A stretch of DNA of 64,000 nt from GCA-002726655 sp046582185. Its GTDB lineage: Bacteria > Pseudomonadota > Gammaproteobacteria > Pseudomonadales > Azotimanducaceae. A program made the position numbers and the translations under genes. The notes under the pieces were generated by a model, which searched no databases, had not been told where the DNA came from, and was given only the letters and a program-made list of their open reading frames with translations. This document shows positions 8,987 through 18,222 of the stretch, piece after piece. Position 1 is the stretch's first letter, and each line of letters starts with the position of its first letter. Location of the stretch: positions 1 to 64,000 of the forward strand of contig JAYGEX010000015.1 in the NCBI GenBank assembly GCA_046582185.1. The letters are read 5' to 3'.

Positions 8987-9310
8987 TTATCCCAGGCTGT
9001 GATCCAAGGTATGCGGCACGATAGTCTTGATCTCATGTCCGTGAAGTTTATGCTCGCGGATGTCCTCGAATGTTTTTTCAATGACGTCCTTGCCACCCTC
9101 ACCGGCGTGATAGATATTCGATAGCAGATATAGTGTGCGCGTTGCGTGCCCTGTAAATACAAAGACTGAATCTATAAACTTATTGTCTTTAAAAGTTGGC
9201 GGCCGATCTCCGTCGAACACCAGTTCGCAGTTTTCGAAGGTGCAGTTGTTAAATGATTTACCGTGTAATTCTAATCGCTGATCTTTGAACGTCTCATCCT
9301 TATAATGCAT
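8987..9310 (-). CDS. Small pentapeptide-like protein of unknown function
   Basis: 107 residues. The N-terminal half contains short repeated F-x-x-C/N strands (KSFNNCTFENCELVFDG, then FKDNKFIDSVF) reminiscent of a minimal pentapeptide-repeat or right-handed beta-helix; then FVFTGHATRTLYLLSNIYHAG and a charged helical tail. ATG at 9310 has GGAG eight bases upstream, which supports this strand over the overlapping plus-strand frame at 8882-9124. No signal peptide. Function not recognised; the repeat pattern suggests a binding or scaffold role, which is inference. Confidence 0.6.
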   Translation of the reverse strand: MHYKDETFKDQRLELHGKSFNNCTFENCELVFDGDRPPTFKDNKFIDSVFVFTGHATRTLYLLSNIYHAGEGGKDVIEKTFEDIREHKLHGHEIKTIVPHTLDHSLG

Positions 9311-9475
9311 GTTAGAACTCCAGCAAGGGTGGAATTATGATTGTGCGCTCTTGCCTGAGTAAATCAAGCAAGAGTCTGTCAATTATTTCTGAAACACTCC
9401 TGACACAACCCCGTCAGTACCCCATCTATATAATGTAGGCATGATTACAATTAAAGTGATTAACAGGAGTCCAAA

Positions 9476-9850
9476 ATGATTGGGTATGTGACCTTAGGTA
9501 CGAATGATCTGGATCGAGCTGTCAATTTTTATGATGCGCTTCTTGAGGTGATCGGTGGAAAACGCTCCATGGAGGAAGATGGATTTGTTGCATGGTCTGT
9601 ATCTCCTGAAGCAATGGGAATTGCAGCCACGAAGCCTAATGGCGAATTCGCAACTGCTGGCAATGGCACTATGGTAGCTCTGATGGTGGATTCATAGGAA
9701 AGTGTACAGAAGTTACATGCCAAGGCATTAGAGTTGGGCGCCGCGGATGAGCGTGCGCCTGGCTTAAGAGGTGAAAGTGGTTTTTATGCCGGTTATTTTC
9801 GCGACCTGGATGGCAACAAACTGAACGCTTTGTGCATGATTGAGCAGTAA
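9476..9850 (+). pseudogene. VOC/glyoxalase-like protein interrupted by one TAG
   Basis: A good SD (AGGAG, six bases) precedes ATG 9476. The first 73 codons read as a vicinal-oxygen-chelate protein (MIGYVTLGTNDLDRAVNFYD, then a beta strand ending MVALMVDS). An in-frame TAG lies at 9695-9697, and the same frame then continues with the expected second half (helix with KLHAKALELGA, then GFYAGYFRDLDGNKLNALCM) to TAA at 9848. The total of 124 residues fits the single-domain family. No frame change is needed, so one nonsense mutation, or readthrough, explains it. The intact protein would be a small lyase- or dioxygenase-like metal protein. Confidence 0.85.
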
Positions 9851-9923
9851 TTATCGCGCTAAAAGAGGTCTGGATATCTCTGGTGGTTTCTGCGAGCCAT
9901 TAACAGATGGTTAGCCCCGATAT

Positions 9924-11366
9924 TTAAAATCTGTCATGGTGCCCGCTCGGTATTCTGGGAAAGCGTGGATCGCCTTTCCAGGGAATAACGTCTGCTGTGG
10001 AATACATCCAGTCGAACATCTTCGCCTTCAGTTTTTGTGCTGTTGATTCCAATTCAGGGGAATGAATCAGGTTTATTCGCTCCTGTGGGTCTGCAGCGCG
10101 GTCGTACAATTCATCATCTTCGTATAATCGATACACATAAGTGTAATCATGGGTTCTCATGCACGCTGTTTTGCCTGCAGCCTGCGGTTGTTCGTGTTGA
10201 AGCTCGCCTTTGTTTGTGTATTCGCCCGATGGCTTTTCCATAAGGTGTTCTTCACCCAGCGTATACCCACCCTCTGAAAATGCACAGTCACGAATGGTGG
10301 TTTCAGGGTCGCTCAAGGCTTTGACTAACGATTTTCCAAAGTGAGTATGTTTGACGTCTATCTGTGCCAGCTCCAGCAAGGTTGGCATGACGTCGACCAT
10401 TTCAGTGAAGGTGCTTGCAGTTACACCTTCCTTGACTCCAGGGCCTGCCATTATTAAGGGGTTCTGGAGCAAGCAGCGGTCCATTCCCGACGGCCATTTT
10501 TCCACCAGGCCAAAGTCTCCGGCGTACTCACCATGGTCGGTGAAGTAGAGCGTTAGTGTTTCATCCATCTTGCCGTTTTTTTCCAATGCCCCCATGACCC
10601 TGCCGAGCTGGTCATCTACTCTGGAAATCATTCCGTAGTAGACTCGAATAATCTCCGACCACTCTGCTTCTGTTAGCCTGTCGGTGCCGTACTTATTCCG
10701 TATCGCTTCATGATGATTAGGCTTGCCTTGCCCCGGACCTTTGTATCGAGCATGCACATCGTTGGGGGTGTACATTGAATACCATGGATCTTCCACTTCG
10801 AAAGGAAGATGTGGGAAAATGAGGGGAATCCATAGACACCATGGACCCTTTGGATCGGAGTCAAGCCAGTCGATGGCTGTAATGATGGAAGCCTCGTCAA
10901 AATCAAGCCAGGTCTCATCGCCGCCGCGCTTGCCGTGGTAAAAGGTGTTGTATAGGGCGGATTGTTCAGAAAACTGTGGCCCCATGCCGAATTTGTTGGG
11001 TTTGGTCGTGAAGCCGCAGAAATGAGTTGAGGCTTCGGTCACGCCCGGTGCAAATACGTCCCCACGAGAGCCTGCCCACGCAACATTGTATCCACCTTCC
11101 TTAAGGTACTTAAGCAAGTTTGGTTCGTGCGCTTGTACCAGATGACTAAGGCTACGATGACCCGCCGTGTGGGGATACCAGCCGGTCATGAGATTCACTC
11201 TTGAGGGGCTGCAAACTGGATGGTTCACATAGGCATTTTCAAACTTCATGCCGCGAGCAGCCAGGGCATCAATGTTAGGTGTTTGAATATAGGGGTTACC
11301 AAAGCAGCCTATGCAATCAGCGCGTTGTTGGTCTGGCATAAAAATCAGGATATTCGGGCGAGGCAT
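9924..11366 (-). CDS. Sulfatase (formylglycine-type)
   Basis: 480 residues from the ATG at 11366, chosen because GGAGGA lies six bases upstream; an ATG 18 bases further out overlaps that SD. The N-terminus binds metal (ILIFMPDQQRADCIGCFGNP), and the modification motif CSPSRVNLMTG starts at Cys52, fitting the C-x-P-x-R rule for conversion to formylglycine. Later landmarks are TLYFTDHGEYAGDFG (metal Asp/His) and LVEKWPSG (Lys). No signal peptide is seen, so it should act in the cytoplasm on imported sulfate esters, unlike most polysaccharide sulfatases. No maturase gene is in the window. An SDR and a sulfotransferase follow on the opposite strand. Confidence 0.92.
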   Translation of the reverse strand: MPRPNILIFMPDQQRADCIGCFGNPYIQTPNIDALAARGMKFENAYVNHPVCSPSRVNLMTGWYPHTAGHRSLSHLVQAHEPNLLKYLKEGGYNVAWAGSRGDVFAPGVTEASTHFCGFTTKPNKFGMGPQFSEQSALYNTFYHGKRGGDETWLDFDEASIITAIDWLDSDPKGPWCLWIPLIFPHLPFEVEDPWYSMYTPNDVHARYKGPGQGKPNHHEAIRNKYGTDRLTEAEWSEIIRVYYGMISRVDDQLGRVMGALEKNGKMDETLTLYFTDHGEYAGDFGLVEKWPSGMDRCLLQNPLIMAGPGVKEGVTASTFTEMVDVMPTLLELAQIDVKHTHFGKSLVKALSDPETTIRDCAFSEGGYTLGEEHLMEKPSGEYTNKGELQHEQPQAAGKTACMRTHDYTYVYRLYEDDELYDRAADPQERINLIHSPELESTAQKLKAKMFDWMYSTADVIPWKGDPRFPRIPSGHHDRF

Positions 11367-11619
11367 TTGTGCTCCTCCATACATGGAATCTGGAATTGTA
11401 AGAGAAATGGAGCCCTATTTCTCACTTACAAGCTGTTGGCTTAAATCTCCACCAAGTGTACGTAAAGATATTAACTTCGAAGCAGAGTTTCAAGTACTGC
11501 CTGGTTCACGAGTTGCTTGGTTCACGAGAAATAAATTTTGATATCTGCACAATTGAATTGCGTACAGTTGTACTAAATCATGCTACTTTTGCATCTCTAA
11601 TTTTTCATTTGGAGAATAC

Positions 11620-12429
11620 GTGGGCAAGTTAGACAACAAGATTGCGGTGATAACGGGCGGAACCAGCGGCATCGGTGAGGCAACTGCGGAACTCTTTATC
11701 GAAGAGGGCGCCAGTGTCGTCATATGTGGGCGCTCAGTGGACAAGGGCCAGGCGCTGGCGGATCGATTGGGGGATAAGTGCAAGTTTATTACCGCGGATG
11801 TGCTGGTAGAAGAAGATATCAGAAAGACGATTGATCATGCAGTCGAGGTATTTGGTGGTCTGGATATCCTCTTTAATAATGCCGGTGGTCCGACTCGGGG
11901 CTTGGTGACGGAAGTTGAAGCGGCGGCGATTGAATATGCTATGAAATTATTGTTCAGTAGTGCGGTCCTTGGGATCAAGTACGCGGTGCCGCACATGGAG
12001 AAGCGAGGTGGTGGTGCAATTATCAACAACTCCAGTATTGCCGCGATCCGTGATAATCAAGGTGATCTTCTATATTCAGCAGCCAAAGCAGCGCTGACTC
12101 ATTATACAAAACTCGCCGGTGTGAGGCTTGGCCCAAGCGGGATCCGGGTGAACTGCATCTCGCCTGGTGCCATAGCAACGCCTATTTTCTGGGGTGGCTC
12201 TGCACGTGCGAATACCTTATCCGCTGAAGACAATGAGAAGAAAATGGCAAAACTTCAAAACAGTCTTGCCAGAGCAACTCCCCTGCAGAAGACCGGATTG
12301 GCCTGGGATATTGCCGCCGGCGCTCTGTATCTTGCCAGTGATGACGGCCGCTTTGTGAACAGCCATGACCTGGTGATCGATGGTGGTCGGACCAGCATGT
12401 TTAATGAGCCCAGTTCAGGCATTTCTTAA
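11620..12429 (+). CDS. Short-chain dehydrogenase/reductase
   Basis: 269 residues of the classical SDR family: NAD(P)-binding GGTSGIGE near residue 12, NNAGG after strand 4, catalytic Ser in INNSSIAA, YSAAK as the Tyr/Lys pair, and the PG motif in ISPGAIATPIFWGG. The start is GTG with TTTGGAGAATAC upstream. It lies 111 bases before the sulfotransferase in the same direction and diverges from the sulfatase; the three may handle one sulfated hydroxy compound. The substrate is likely a secondary alcohol or ketone. Confidence 0.9.
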   Translation: MGKLDNKIAVITGGTSGIGEATAELFIEEGASVVICGRSVDKGQALADRLGDKCKFITADVLVEEDIRKTIDHAVEVFGGLDILFNNAGGPTRGLVTEVEAAAIEYAMKLLFSSAVLGIKYAVPHMEKRGGGAIINNSSIAAIRDNQGDLLYSAAKAALTHYTKLAGVRLGPSGIRVNCISPGAIATPIFWGGSARANTLSAEDNEKKMAKLQNSLARATPLQKTGLAWDIAAGALYLASDDGRFVNSHDLVIDGGRTSMFNEPSSGIS

Positions 12430-12453
12430 TTAGTCAGATACATTTGACTAGTT
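12428..12453. promoter_or_regulatory. Inverted repeat between SDR and sulfotransferase genes
   Basis: AATTAGTCA at 12428-12436 and TGACTAGTT at 12445-12453 pair at eight of nine positions with an eight-base spacer. It overlaps the SDR stop region. It could be an operator for the downstream gene or a weak transcript-end hairpin; there is no T-tract. Confidence 0.3.
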
Positions 12454-12540
12454 ATATTGAAATATATCGCGCAGAGGATATTGTCTGAAACCCAGAGGGG
12501 CGTCTATTTTGCTGAAGAAACTAATCTCCGGAGCTACTTG

Positions 12541-13479
12541 ATGAGCGTTGATTTACCTGAAGTTACTCGTGTTTATGAAAATCATCATCTGGACTCCCGA
12601 CGCTGGGATGTCTATAAACCGAGGGATAGTGATGTCATCATAACGACATCTTATAAAGCGGGTACAACATGGACTCAACAGATTCTCTACGAATTGTTTT
12701 ATCGGTCTCAGGAAGTCAAACCGGATTTTGAAGCGGTGTCTCCCTGGCCCGAAGCCAGATTCATTCCTATTACAAAACATGAATTAGGTCTGTTCATGGA
12801 AAGCATTGAAGGTAGAAGGTTTATTAAGAGCCATCTACCCCTTGACGGACTGCCATATTATCCAGAGGTGAAATACCTGATCATCGGACGTGATTGTCGC
12901 GATGTATTCATGTCCTTCTTCAATCACTACTCGAGATACACCGATCTGGCGATGGAAATGATGAACAACGCTGACAGGATGGGAGATCCTCTCAAGCCGT
13001 GTCCGGAGGATCCTCGCGAACTGTGGCAGGATTGGATAAGCAAGGGCTGGTTCGAGTGGGAGTCAGAGGGATTTCCCTTTTGGGCTAACCTTGGACACAC
13101 AGCGAGTTACTGGCCTTACCGGCATTTACCCAACTTCATGTTTTTACACTACAACGATATGTTGGCCGATTTGAAAGGTTCGATTGAAAAAATATGTGAT
13201 TTTATTGGTGAAAAGCCTACACCGGAACAACTTAAAACGATTGTTGAAAGCACTACATTTGCTAACGTGAAAGCCAAGGTGGAAGCAACAGACATAGAGT
13301 CAGATCAGATGGCATTGTCATTCAAGGGTGGATCTTCAGGGTTCTTTTTCAAAGGGACCAATAATCGCTGGCGAGATGTGCTGACAGAAGCTGACCTTGT
13401 TCTTTATGAAGAGGCGAAAAGCAGAGTCCTAAGCCTGGATTGCGCCCGGTGGCTGGAAGAGGGCGGCGACGTTTTGTGA
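12541..13479 (+). CDS. PAPS-dependent sulfotransferase (Sulfotransfer_1)
   Basis: 312 residues from ATG 12541, which has CGGAG seven bases upstream; the frame is open to a TTG at 12457 with no RBS. The 5'-phosphosulfate-binding loop is TSYKAGTTWTQQI (residues 36-48), the 3'-phosphate-binding segment is IGRDCRDVFMSFFNHY, and the C-terminal cofactor loop is FKGGSSGFFFKGTNNRW. It resembles cytosolic sulfotransferases acting on small hydroxylated molecules (steroids, phenols). The FKGTNNRW loop differs from the usual RKGxxGDWK, so cofactor binding may be altered. It sits next to a sulfatase and an SDR, a context that suggests a sulfation/desulfation cycle. Confidence 0.9.
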   Translation: MSVDLPEVTRVYENHHLDSRRWDVYKPRDSDVIITTSYKAGTTWTQQILYELFYRSQEVKPDFEAVSPWPEARFIPITKHELGLFMESIEGRRFIKSHLPLDGLPYYPEVKYLIIGRDCRDVFMSFFNHYSRYTDLAMEMMNNADRMGDPLKPCPEDPRELWQDWISKGWFEWESEGFPFWANLGHTASYWPYRHLPNFMFLHYNDMLADLKGSIEKICDFIGEKPTPEQLKTIVESTTFANVKAKVEATDIESDQMALSFKGGSSGFFFKGTNNRWRDVLTEADLVLYEEAKSRVLSLDCARWLEEGGDVL

Positions 13480-13534
13480 GTCTGACTACAAGGCACTTCG
13501 GTTCCAGTATTCTCTTTCGTCAAGCGGCCAGTAT

Positions 13535-14320
13535 TTAGCTTTGATTAAAGACGGGTTCGCGCTTCTGCATGAATGCCATCATACCTTCTTTGGCATCTGC
13601 AGTGCCCCGGTTTGCCTTTGTTGCTGCGCGTTCGGCGGTCAGCAATTCGTCCAGTGACTTATCTTCTGAACCGACAATAACGTTTAGCATGCTGCGTACA
13701 GCAGCTGCAGGTTGCTTGGCTAATTCGTGGGCTAGAGCAATTGCCTTGGCTTTTAATTCTTGTACTGGCCATACCTCATGTACAAGGCCAATTCGATAAG
13801 CCTCTGGTCCAGATATCTTTTTGGCGCGTAAAATCATATCAAGCGCATAGCTACTTCCAACGCATTTGGAGAGGCGTGCGCTGCCGCCCCAGGCAGGAAC
13901 AGCTCCCAAGTCCATTTCAGGTAGTCCAATTTGGGCGTTTTCTTCGGCCGCCAGCCTGAAGTGGCAGCCTAATGGTAACTCGAGGCCGCCGCCCAGACAG
14001 TAACCAAATAGTGTGGCTATCCATGGTTTACTCATGTTTTCGATTTTTGAGATCACATTTAAGCGTTGATCGAATACGGCGTCTGCGCTGCCTTTTTGTT
14101 TGATGCCTTCGGGTAGCTGTTTCAAGTTCATGCCTACCGAGAAGTTATCAAGGCCTTCGCTGGTAATCACCACAGCGCGAATGCTGTCGTCTTCAGCAAT
14201 TTCTTTTACCAAAACTTCAAGATCGTCCATGAATTCCAAAGACATACGATTATAAGGTGCATCGTTGATCGATATGATGGCGATGGCATCTTCACGGGTA
14301 AACAATAGAGATTCTGACAT
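13535..14320 (-). CDS. Enoyl-CoA hydratase/isomerase family protein
   Basis: 261 residues. Crotonase landmarks: oxyanion loop NFSVGMNLKQL, FGYCLGGGLELPLGCHFRLA, and IGLPEMDLGAVPAWGGSARL. Both glutamates equivalent to the mitochondrial enoyl-CoA hydratase catalytic pair are present (LELPLG and LPEMD), so hydration of a 2-enoyl-CoA is credible. The C-terminal helix is cut to the normal length. It converges with the sulfotransferase across 55 bases and is monocistronic. Confidence 0.88.
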   Translation of the reverse strand: MSESLLFTREDAIAIISINDAPYNRMSLEFMDDLEVLVKEIAEDDSIRAVVITSEGLDNFSVGMNLKQLPEGIKQKGSADAVFDQRLNVISKIENMSKPWIATLFGYCLGGGLELPLGCHFRLAAEENAQIGLPEMDLGAVPAWGGSARLSKCVGSSYALDMILRAKKISGPEAYRIGLVHEVWPVQELKAKAIALAHELAKQPAAAVRSMLNVIVGSEDKSLDELLTAERAATKANRGTADAKEGMMAFMQKREPVFNQS

Positions 14321-14625
14321 TAAGGCTGGCCTTGTAATTCTCTTGCTCGGCCGATGAGTCTATCACAGCACTAACACCAGGCGCTGAGACAGTACTCTAT
14401 TGTTCAGTACCGATATCACTGCGATTCACCAATCAGGCTTAATCAATAAATTTATCGCAAACGATATATTTAGGGGGCGTTGGGGTTATTGGCTGCGCCG
14501 TTCACAATTTCTTCAGGGTCTGTGTCAAGATCGAAATGCTCACAAGCTTCGCCAGAGTGGCTTCATAGCTTATACCTTCGAACAGGAGCTAGCACCTGAG
14601 GTTTTCAATTATGAACAAGAACTAA
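14321..14625. other. Gene-free interval, 305 bases
   Basis: No supported gene. A plus-strand frame running from 14400 into the antisense of the PPOX gene has no RBS and no family resemblance. The promoter for the minus-strand crotonase is expected at its left edge. Confidence 0.4.
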
Positions 14626-15252
14626 CTAATAAAGATTTTCCACCTCGTGCCGTTCTACACCTTCCTGCATATCATCCACGGGAATGGACAATTGGCCATG
14701 ATCGACCAGTGCCTGACCGTAAGAAGGCAGGCCGTCGATTGATGCCCATTTCTCCGGCGTCCACAGGCCAGAGCGAACAATCGCCTTACCGCAATGGAAC
14801 ATAGCCTCTTCAACATGAATGACAATGGCGAGCTTAGGCAATTTTTCATTCACTGACATGGTTGCGAGTAAATCAGGGTCTTTTACTATTTTGGCCGATC
14901 CGCTGACCCGTACCACTTCTCGCCTGCCCGGAACGATGAACATCAGACCTACGTGGGGGTTTTCAATAATATTCGTAAACGTGTCAGCACGATTATTGCC
15001 CGGTCGGTCTGCTATAACAATGGTGTGATTATCCAGAACTTTATACGCCCCTACCGGGTCTCCTTTTGGTGCCACATCTACCTTTCCACTGTCGCTGGAA
15101 GTTGATATGACCGCAAACGTCGAATGTTCAATCCACATTTGGCAATGCTTATCGATGTGATCGATGACTTTCGTATCCTGGCTGAAAAGGACATCGCCGA
15201 GTATTTCCCTGATTTCTTTGGTCGTTGAGATAACTTGTGCTGGCTCGTACAT
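14626..15252 (-). CDS. Pyridoxamine-5'-phosphate-oxidase-fold (PPOX) flavoprotein
   Basis: 208 residues matching the MSMEG_1061-type subfamily: FAVISTSSDSGKVDVAPKGDPVG in the first barrel, then ADRPGNNRADTFTNI and HVGLMFIVPGRREVVRVSGSA for flavin phosphate binding, and a C-terminal ALVDHGQL segment. Expected to bind FMN or F420-like cofactors and to reduce or oxidise a small compound. ATG with GAGG about nine bases upstream. No operon partner. Confidence 0.85.
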   Translation of the reverse strand: MYEPAQVISTTKEIREILGDVLFSQDTKVIDHIDKHCQMWIEHSTFAVISTSSDSGKVDVAPKGDPVGAYKVLDNHTIVIADRPGNNRADTFTNIIENPHVGLMFIVPGRREVVRVSGSAKIVKDPDLLATMSVNEKLPKLAIVIHVEEAMFHCGKAIVRSGLWTPEKWASIDGLPSYGQALVDHGQLSIPVDDMQEGVERHEVENLY

Positions 15253-15477
15253 TGCTTTGATCCTCTAGACAAATAATATAATGTCATTCCAAGATATATC
15301 ATAAGTGGTGGGTGTACACATGCTCATCTCTTGTATGGAGCATCACCTGCGCCGCCTTTTGTCATCCCGTCTAATTTTTTTAAACGCCGGGCGGAGATGA
15401 TGATTTCTGAATTGCTACTTTGCGGATGCAAGCGCTTTTTGGCATCATGAATTTTTGAAATGAGCAGGAAGAATTCA

Positions 15478-16935
15478 ATGAAGTCAGTGATGAAGGGATT
15501 GGCGGCAATTATCGGCTTGGTAATCCTTGTTATCTTGTTTAGGACCATGACTCACACGGCCGAGCCACTGGCTGATGTCACCAACGTTGATATTTCATTG
15601 CAGCCAGACGTACTGGCACAACATTTATCCGAGGCCATACAATTCAGAACAATTTCGAATCAGAATTCTGATGAGTTGGATGTGGAGGCTTTCGAAGGTT
15701 TTATAAGCTGGGTGGCGAAAACTTATCCGCAAGTCACAAATTCTCTGACATTAGAACGGCTGGGCTATACCTTGCTATATAAATGGCGAGGGTCTGATGA
15801 CAGCCTGCAACCAATACTTGTGACTGGGCACTATGATGTTGTGCCGGTTATTCCCGGCACTGAAAATATCTGGGAAGCGCCACCTTTTAGCGGCAAAATA
15901 TCTGATGGCGTTATCTGGGGGCGGGGGGCGCTGGATGATAAAAGCGGGGTTATAGGCATACTTGAAGCCGTGACTTATTTGTTACGAGAGGGGTATCAAC
16001 CGCGGAGATCTGTCTATTTGAGCTTTGGCCATGACGAGGAGGTAGGCGGGCCAAATGGAGCGGCTAGGGTAGCGGCGCTGCTCAAGGCACAGAATGTACA
16101 ACTCGCCTGGTCACTGGATGAAGGATCGTTTCTACTTGATGGCATGATTCCCGGCGTTGATAAACCGATCGCCGCGATCAATGTTGCAGAAAAAGGCAGC
16201 ATTACCCTTGATGTAGTTGCCACGGCTGCTGGTGGGCACTCATCAATGCCACCCAAAAATAATGCAGTTGCGAATCTGGCCCGGGCGATTGTGAGGCTGG
16301 AGGAAAATCCCGTGCCCGGTGGCTTGTCTGGTCTGGGAGCGGTCATGTTCGACAATATCAGCAAGCATATGCCATTCCTGCCGCGGATGATGTTCGCCAA
16401 TCGCTGGTTGTTTGGTGGCATGATAGAAGAGCAGTTCAGCAGCGTGTCATTCGCCAATGCCATGATCAGAACGACAACGGCACCTACGATGTTGTCGGCA
16501 AGTATCAAGACCAATGTCTTGCCCATTGAGGCGATATCGACAGTTAACTTTCGAATTCACCCCCGGGATACTGTGCAGAGCATCGAAGCTCATGTAAGTA
16601 AAGTGGTTGCTGCAGAAGGTATTTCCGTTCGTAGCCGAGGTGGCAGAAATGCGTCTGGAGTATCGAAGTGGGATGCAGATGGCTACCAACAAATTAAGCG
16701 TAGTCTGCAAGAGATATATGGTGATGTCATTGTGACGCCAGGCTTAATGATTGCCGGTTCCGATAGTCGACACTATGGCAAGGTTGCCGATGATGCCTAT
16801 CGCTTTAATCCCTTTACCTTAACGCCGGATTCACTGACCGGTTTTCATGGTACAAATGAGAACATAAGCGTCACAAACTTCGAGACAGGTGTTAAAGCCT
16901 ATGTTCAGATTATTCGCAATGGGTCGGATCATTGA
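15478..16935 (+). CDS. M20 metallopeptidase, carboxypeptidase-S/PM20D1-like, exported
   Basis: 485 residues from ATG 15478 (AGGAAG about seven bases upstream); an in-frame ATG 18 bases earlier contains that SD. The N-terminal hydrophobic stretch (GLAAIIGLVILVILFRTM) is a signal anchor. Metal ligands are visible in VTGHYDVVPV, WGRGALDDKSGV and FGHDEEVGG; the dimerisation lid follows (AEKGSITLDVVATAAGGHSS). The closing His is in GFHGTNENIS. PM20D1-like members cleave or form N-acyl amino acids; peptide cleavage is the alternative. Flanked by gene-poor DNA, monocistronic. Confidence 0.9.
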   Translation: MKSVMKGLAAIIGLVILVILFRTMTHTAEPLADVTNVDISLQPDVLAQHLSEAIQFRTISNQNSDELDVEAFEGFISWVAKTYPQVTNSLTLERLGYTLLYKWRGSDDSLQPILVTGHYDVVPVIPGTENIWEAPPFSGKISDGVIWGRGALDDKSGVIGILEAVTYLLREGYQPRRSVYLSFGHDEEVGGPNGAARVAALLKAQNVQLAWSLDEGSFLLDGMIPGVDKPIAAINVAEKGSITLDVVATAAGGHSSMPPKNNAVANLARAIVRLEENPVPGGLSGLGAVMFDNISKHMPFLPRMMFANRWLFGGMIEEQFSSVSFANAMIRTTTAPTMLSASIKTNVLPIEAISTVNFRIHPRDTVQSIEAHVSKVVAAEGISVRSRGGRNASGVSKWDADGYQQIKRSLQEIYGDVIVTPGLMIAGSDSRHYGKVADDAYRFNPFTLTPDSLTGFHGTNENISVTNFETGVKAYVQIIRNGSDH

Positions 16936-17028
16936 CGCAGCTAGCTGGATATAGATGTTAGGTGATTATGAGCATTTATCGAACCTGCCAAATAAATTTA
17001 GTGTTCAATATAATCGTGACAAATTCAA

Positions 17029-17775
17029 TTAATCGAGTGAAGCCCAGAATGTATTAAGGGCTTTTGCGCCAAGACCTGGATCTTGCAACATCCACCAATG
17101 CCCGACACCGGGGAGTAGGCTCACTGCCGCGTCAGCTCGCTCGGCAGTGTCACGGGCCATGGCTTCTGTCCCGACGTAGTGATCTAACTCGGCGATAATC
17201 ACGAGTCCCGGGCGTTCACGCATCACAGATAGATCTGCGCCAAGTTCGCGAATCGCCGGTTGTGCGGCATCACGGTAGAGCGCCAATATGCAGCGTCCCA
17301 TTTCTTTGTCGACACCGCTGGCGATCTTTGCAGCTATTTCCTCGGGCATGCCTAATTCCGTATACATGGCTGTTCTATCGGCCAGCGGTGAATCGAGCAT
17401 TCCGGCGATCAATTCCTCGCCTACACCTTCGGTTTGCCAGCCCTGAGCCATTTCGTGCCATTCGTAATCCGGATGAAACAGTCCGCCAAGATCGATGCAC
17501 CAGGATCGAAGTAAATCAGGCCGAGTAAGTGCGACTCCGGCAACATGTCCGCCACCCCAATCGTGACCGACGAGGTCCACAGGCTCACCAATAGCTTCGA
17601 GTTCAGCGATTAACCAATTGAGATACTCAACTCGAGTTGCACTCCATCCTTCAGGCGTTGGGCTGCCGAATCCTGGTGGCGACAGAGTAATGATGTCTTC
17701 CCGATCCAGCCTGGGGATTAACAGTTCCCAAATTGCTGAGGTTTCAGGGTTTCCATGAACTAATACTGTTCGCAT
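17029..17775 (-). CDS. Alpha/beta hydrolase with Asp nucleophile (haloalkane dehalogenase or epoxide hydrolase type)
   Basis: 248 residues. HGNPETSAIWELL is the oxyanion loop, LVGHDWGGGHVAGVAL places Asp rather than Ser at the nucleophile elbow, and LLPGVGHWWMLQDPG supplies the catalytic His. Asp nucleophiles with an adjacent Trp occur in haloalkane dehalogenases and epoxide hydrolases; the cap domain does not decide between them. A strong SD, GGAGG, lies before the ATG. Cytoplasmic, single gene. Confidence 0.82.
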   Translation of the reverse strand: MRTVLVHGNPETSAIWELLIPRLDREDIITLSPPGFGSPTPEGWSATRVEYLNWLIAELEAIGEPVDLVGHDWGGGHVAGVALTRPDLLRSWCIDLGGLFHPDYEWHEMAQGWQTEGVGEELIAGMLDSPLADRTAMYTELGMPEEIAAKIASGVDKEMGRCILALYRDAAQPAIRELGADLSVMRERPGLVIIAELDHYVGTEAMARDTAERADAAVSLLPGVGHWWMLQDPGLGAKALNTFWASLD

Positions 17776-17896
17776 ATATCCTCCAATCGTTGCTCAGGTT
17801 CAGGCCCAAAATTGACTGGGCGGGCTCGTATTTAATAGGTAGCTTGTCGCATTTTGATTCTTGAACTTAACGTCTTCCAAGCTCAGCAATAAGGCA

Positions 17897-18076
17897 CTAA
17901 TCCGTTATAGTGGCGGGTAGACCAGGATGGTAGAAACCAAGAGAACCATGCATCGGATATCCGACCAGCCCGCGAATCTCCTCAAGCATCTTTGCCCCTA
18001 TATCAGCCAGCGAATCTGCTATTTTTTCTAAAGAATCATTTGCTGAAAATTCTGGAATTGTTGGTTTCGATGTCAT
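17897..18076 (-). CDS. Small 59-residue ORF, unknown
   Basis: ATG at 18076 with GGAAT seven bases upstream, ending TAG at 17897. The peptide begins MTSKPTIPEFSANDSLEKIA and continues with an amphipathic helix (LADIGAKMLEEIRGLVGYP) and a Gly/Pro-rich tail. No signal peptide. The composition looks coding, but 59 codons is short and no family is recognised. It lies between two unrelated genes facing outward. Confidence 0.4.
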   Translation of the reverse strand: MTSKPTIPEFSANDSLEKIADSLADIGAKMLEEIRGLVGYPMHGSLGFYHPGLPATITD

Positions 18077-18222
18077 GTATCATTCCATAATGACCTGGTG
18101 AGAATTTCACTCTTCATACGATACCAGAATAAAGGGGCTCGGGGATATGGGTCTCACGAACCCGGATCTTAACAATTAGTTGCCAATACCAGCTTAGTCA
18201 CACGAATCAAAAGGGAAAAGCC

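Noticed and set aside
8882..9124. Plus-strand frame with protein-like text opposite the pentapeptide-like gene.
   Set aside because: No SD at its start, and the minus-strand frame has a good SD and internal repeat structure. The text upstream (8800-8985) may be a relict, but no family is recognised.
14400..14804. 134-codon plus-strand frame.
   Set aside because: No RBS; its second half is antisense to the well-supported PPOX gene.
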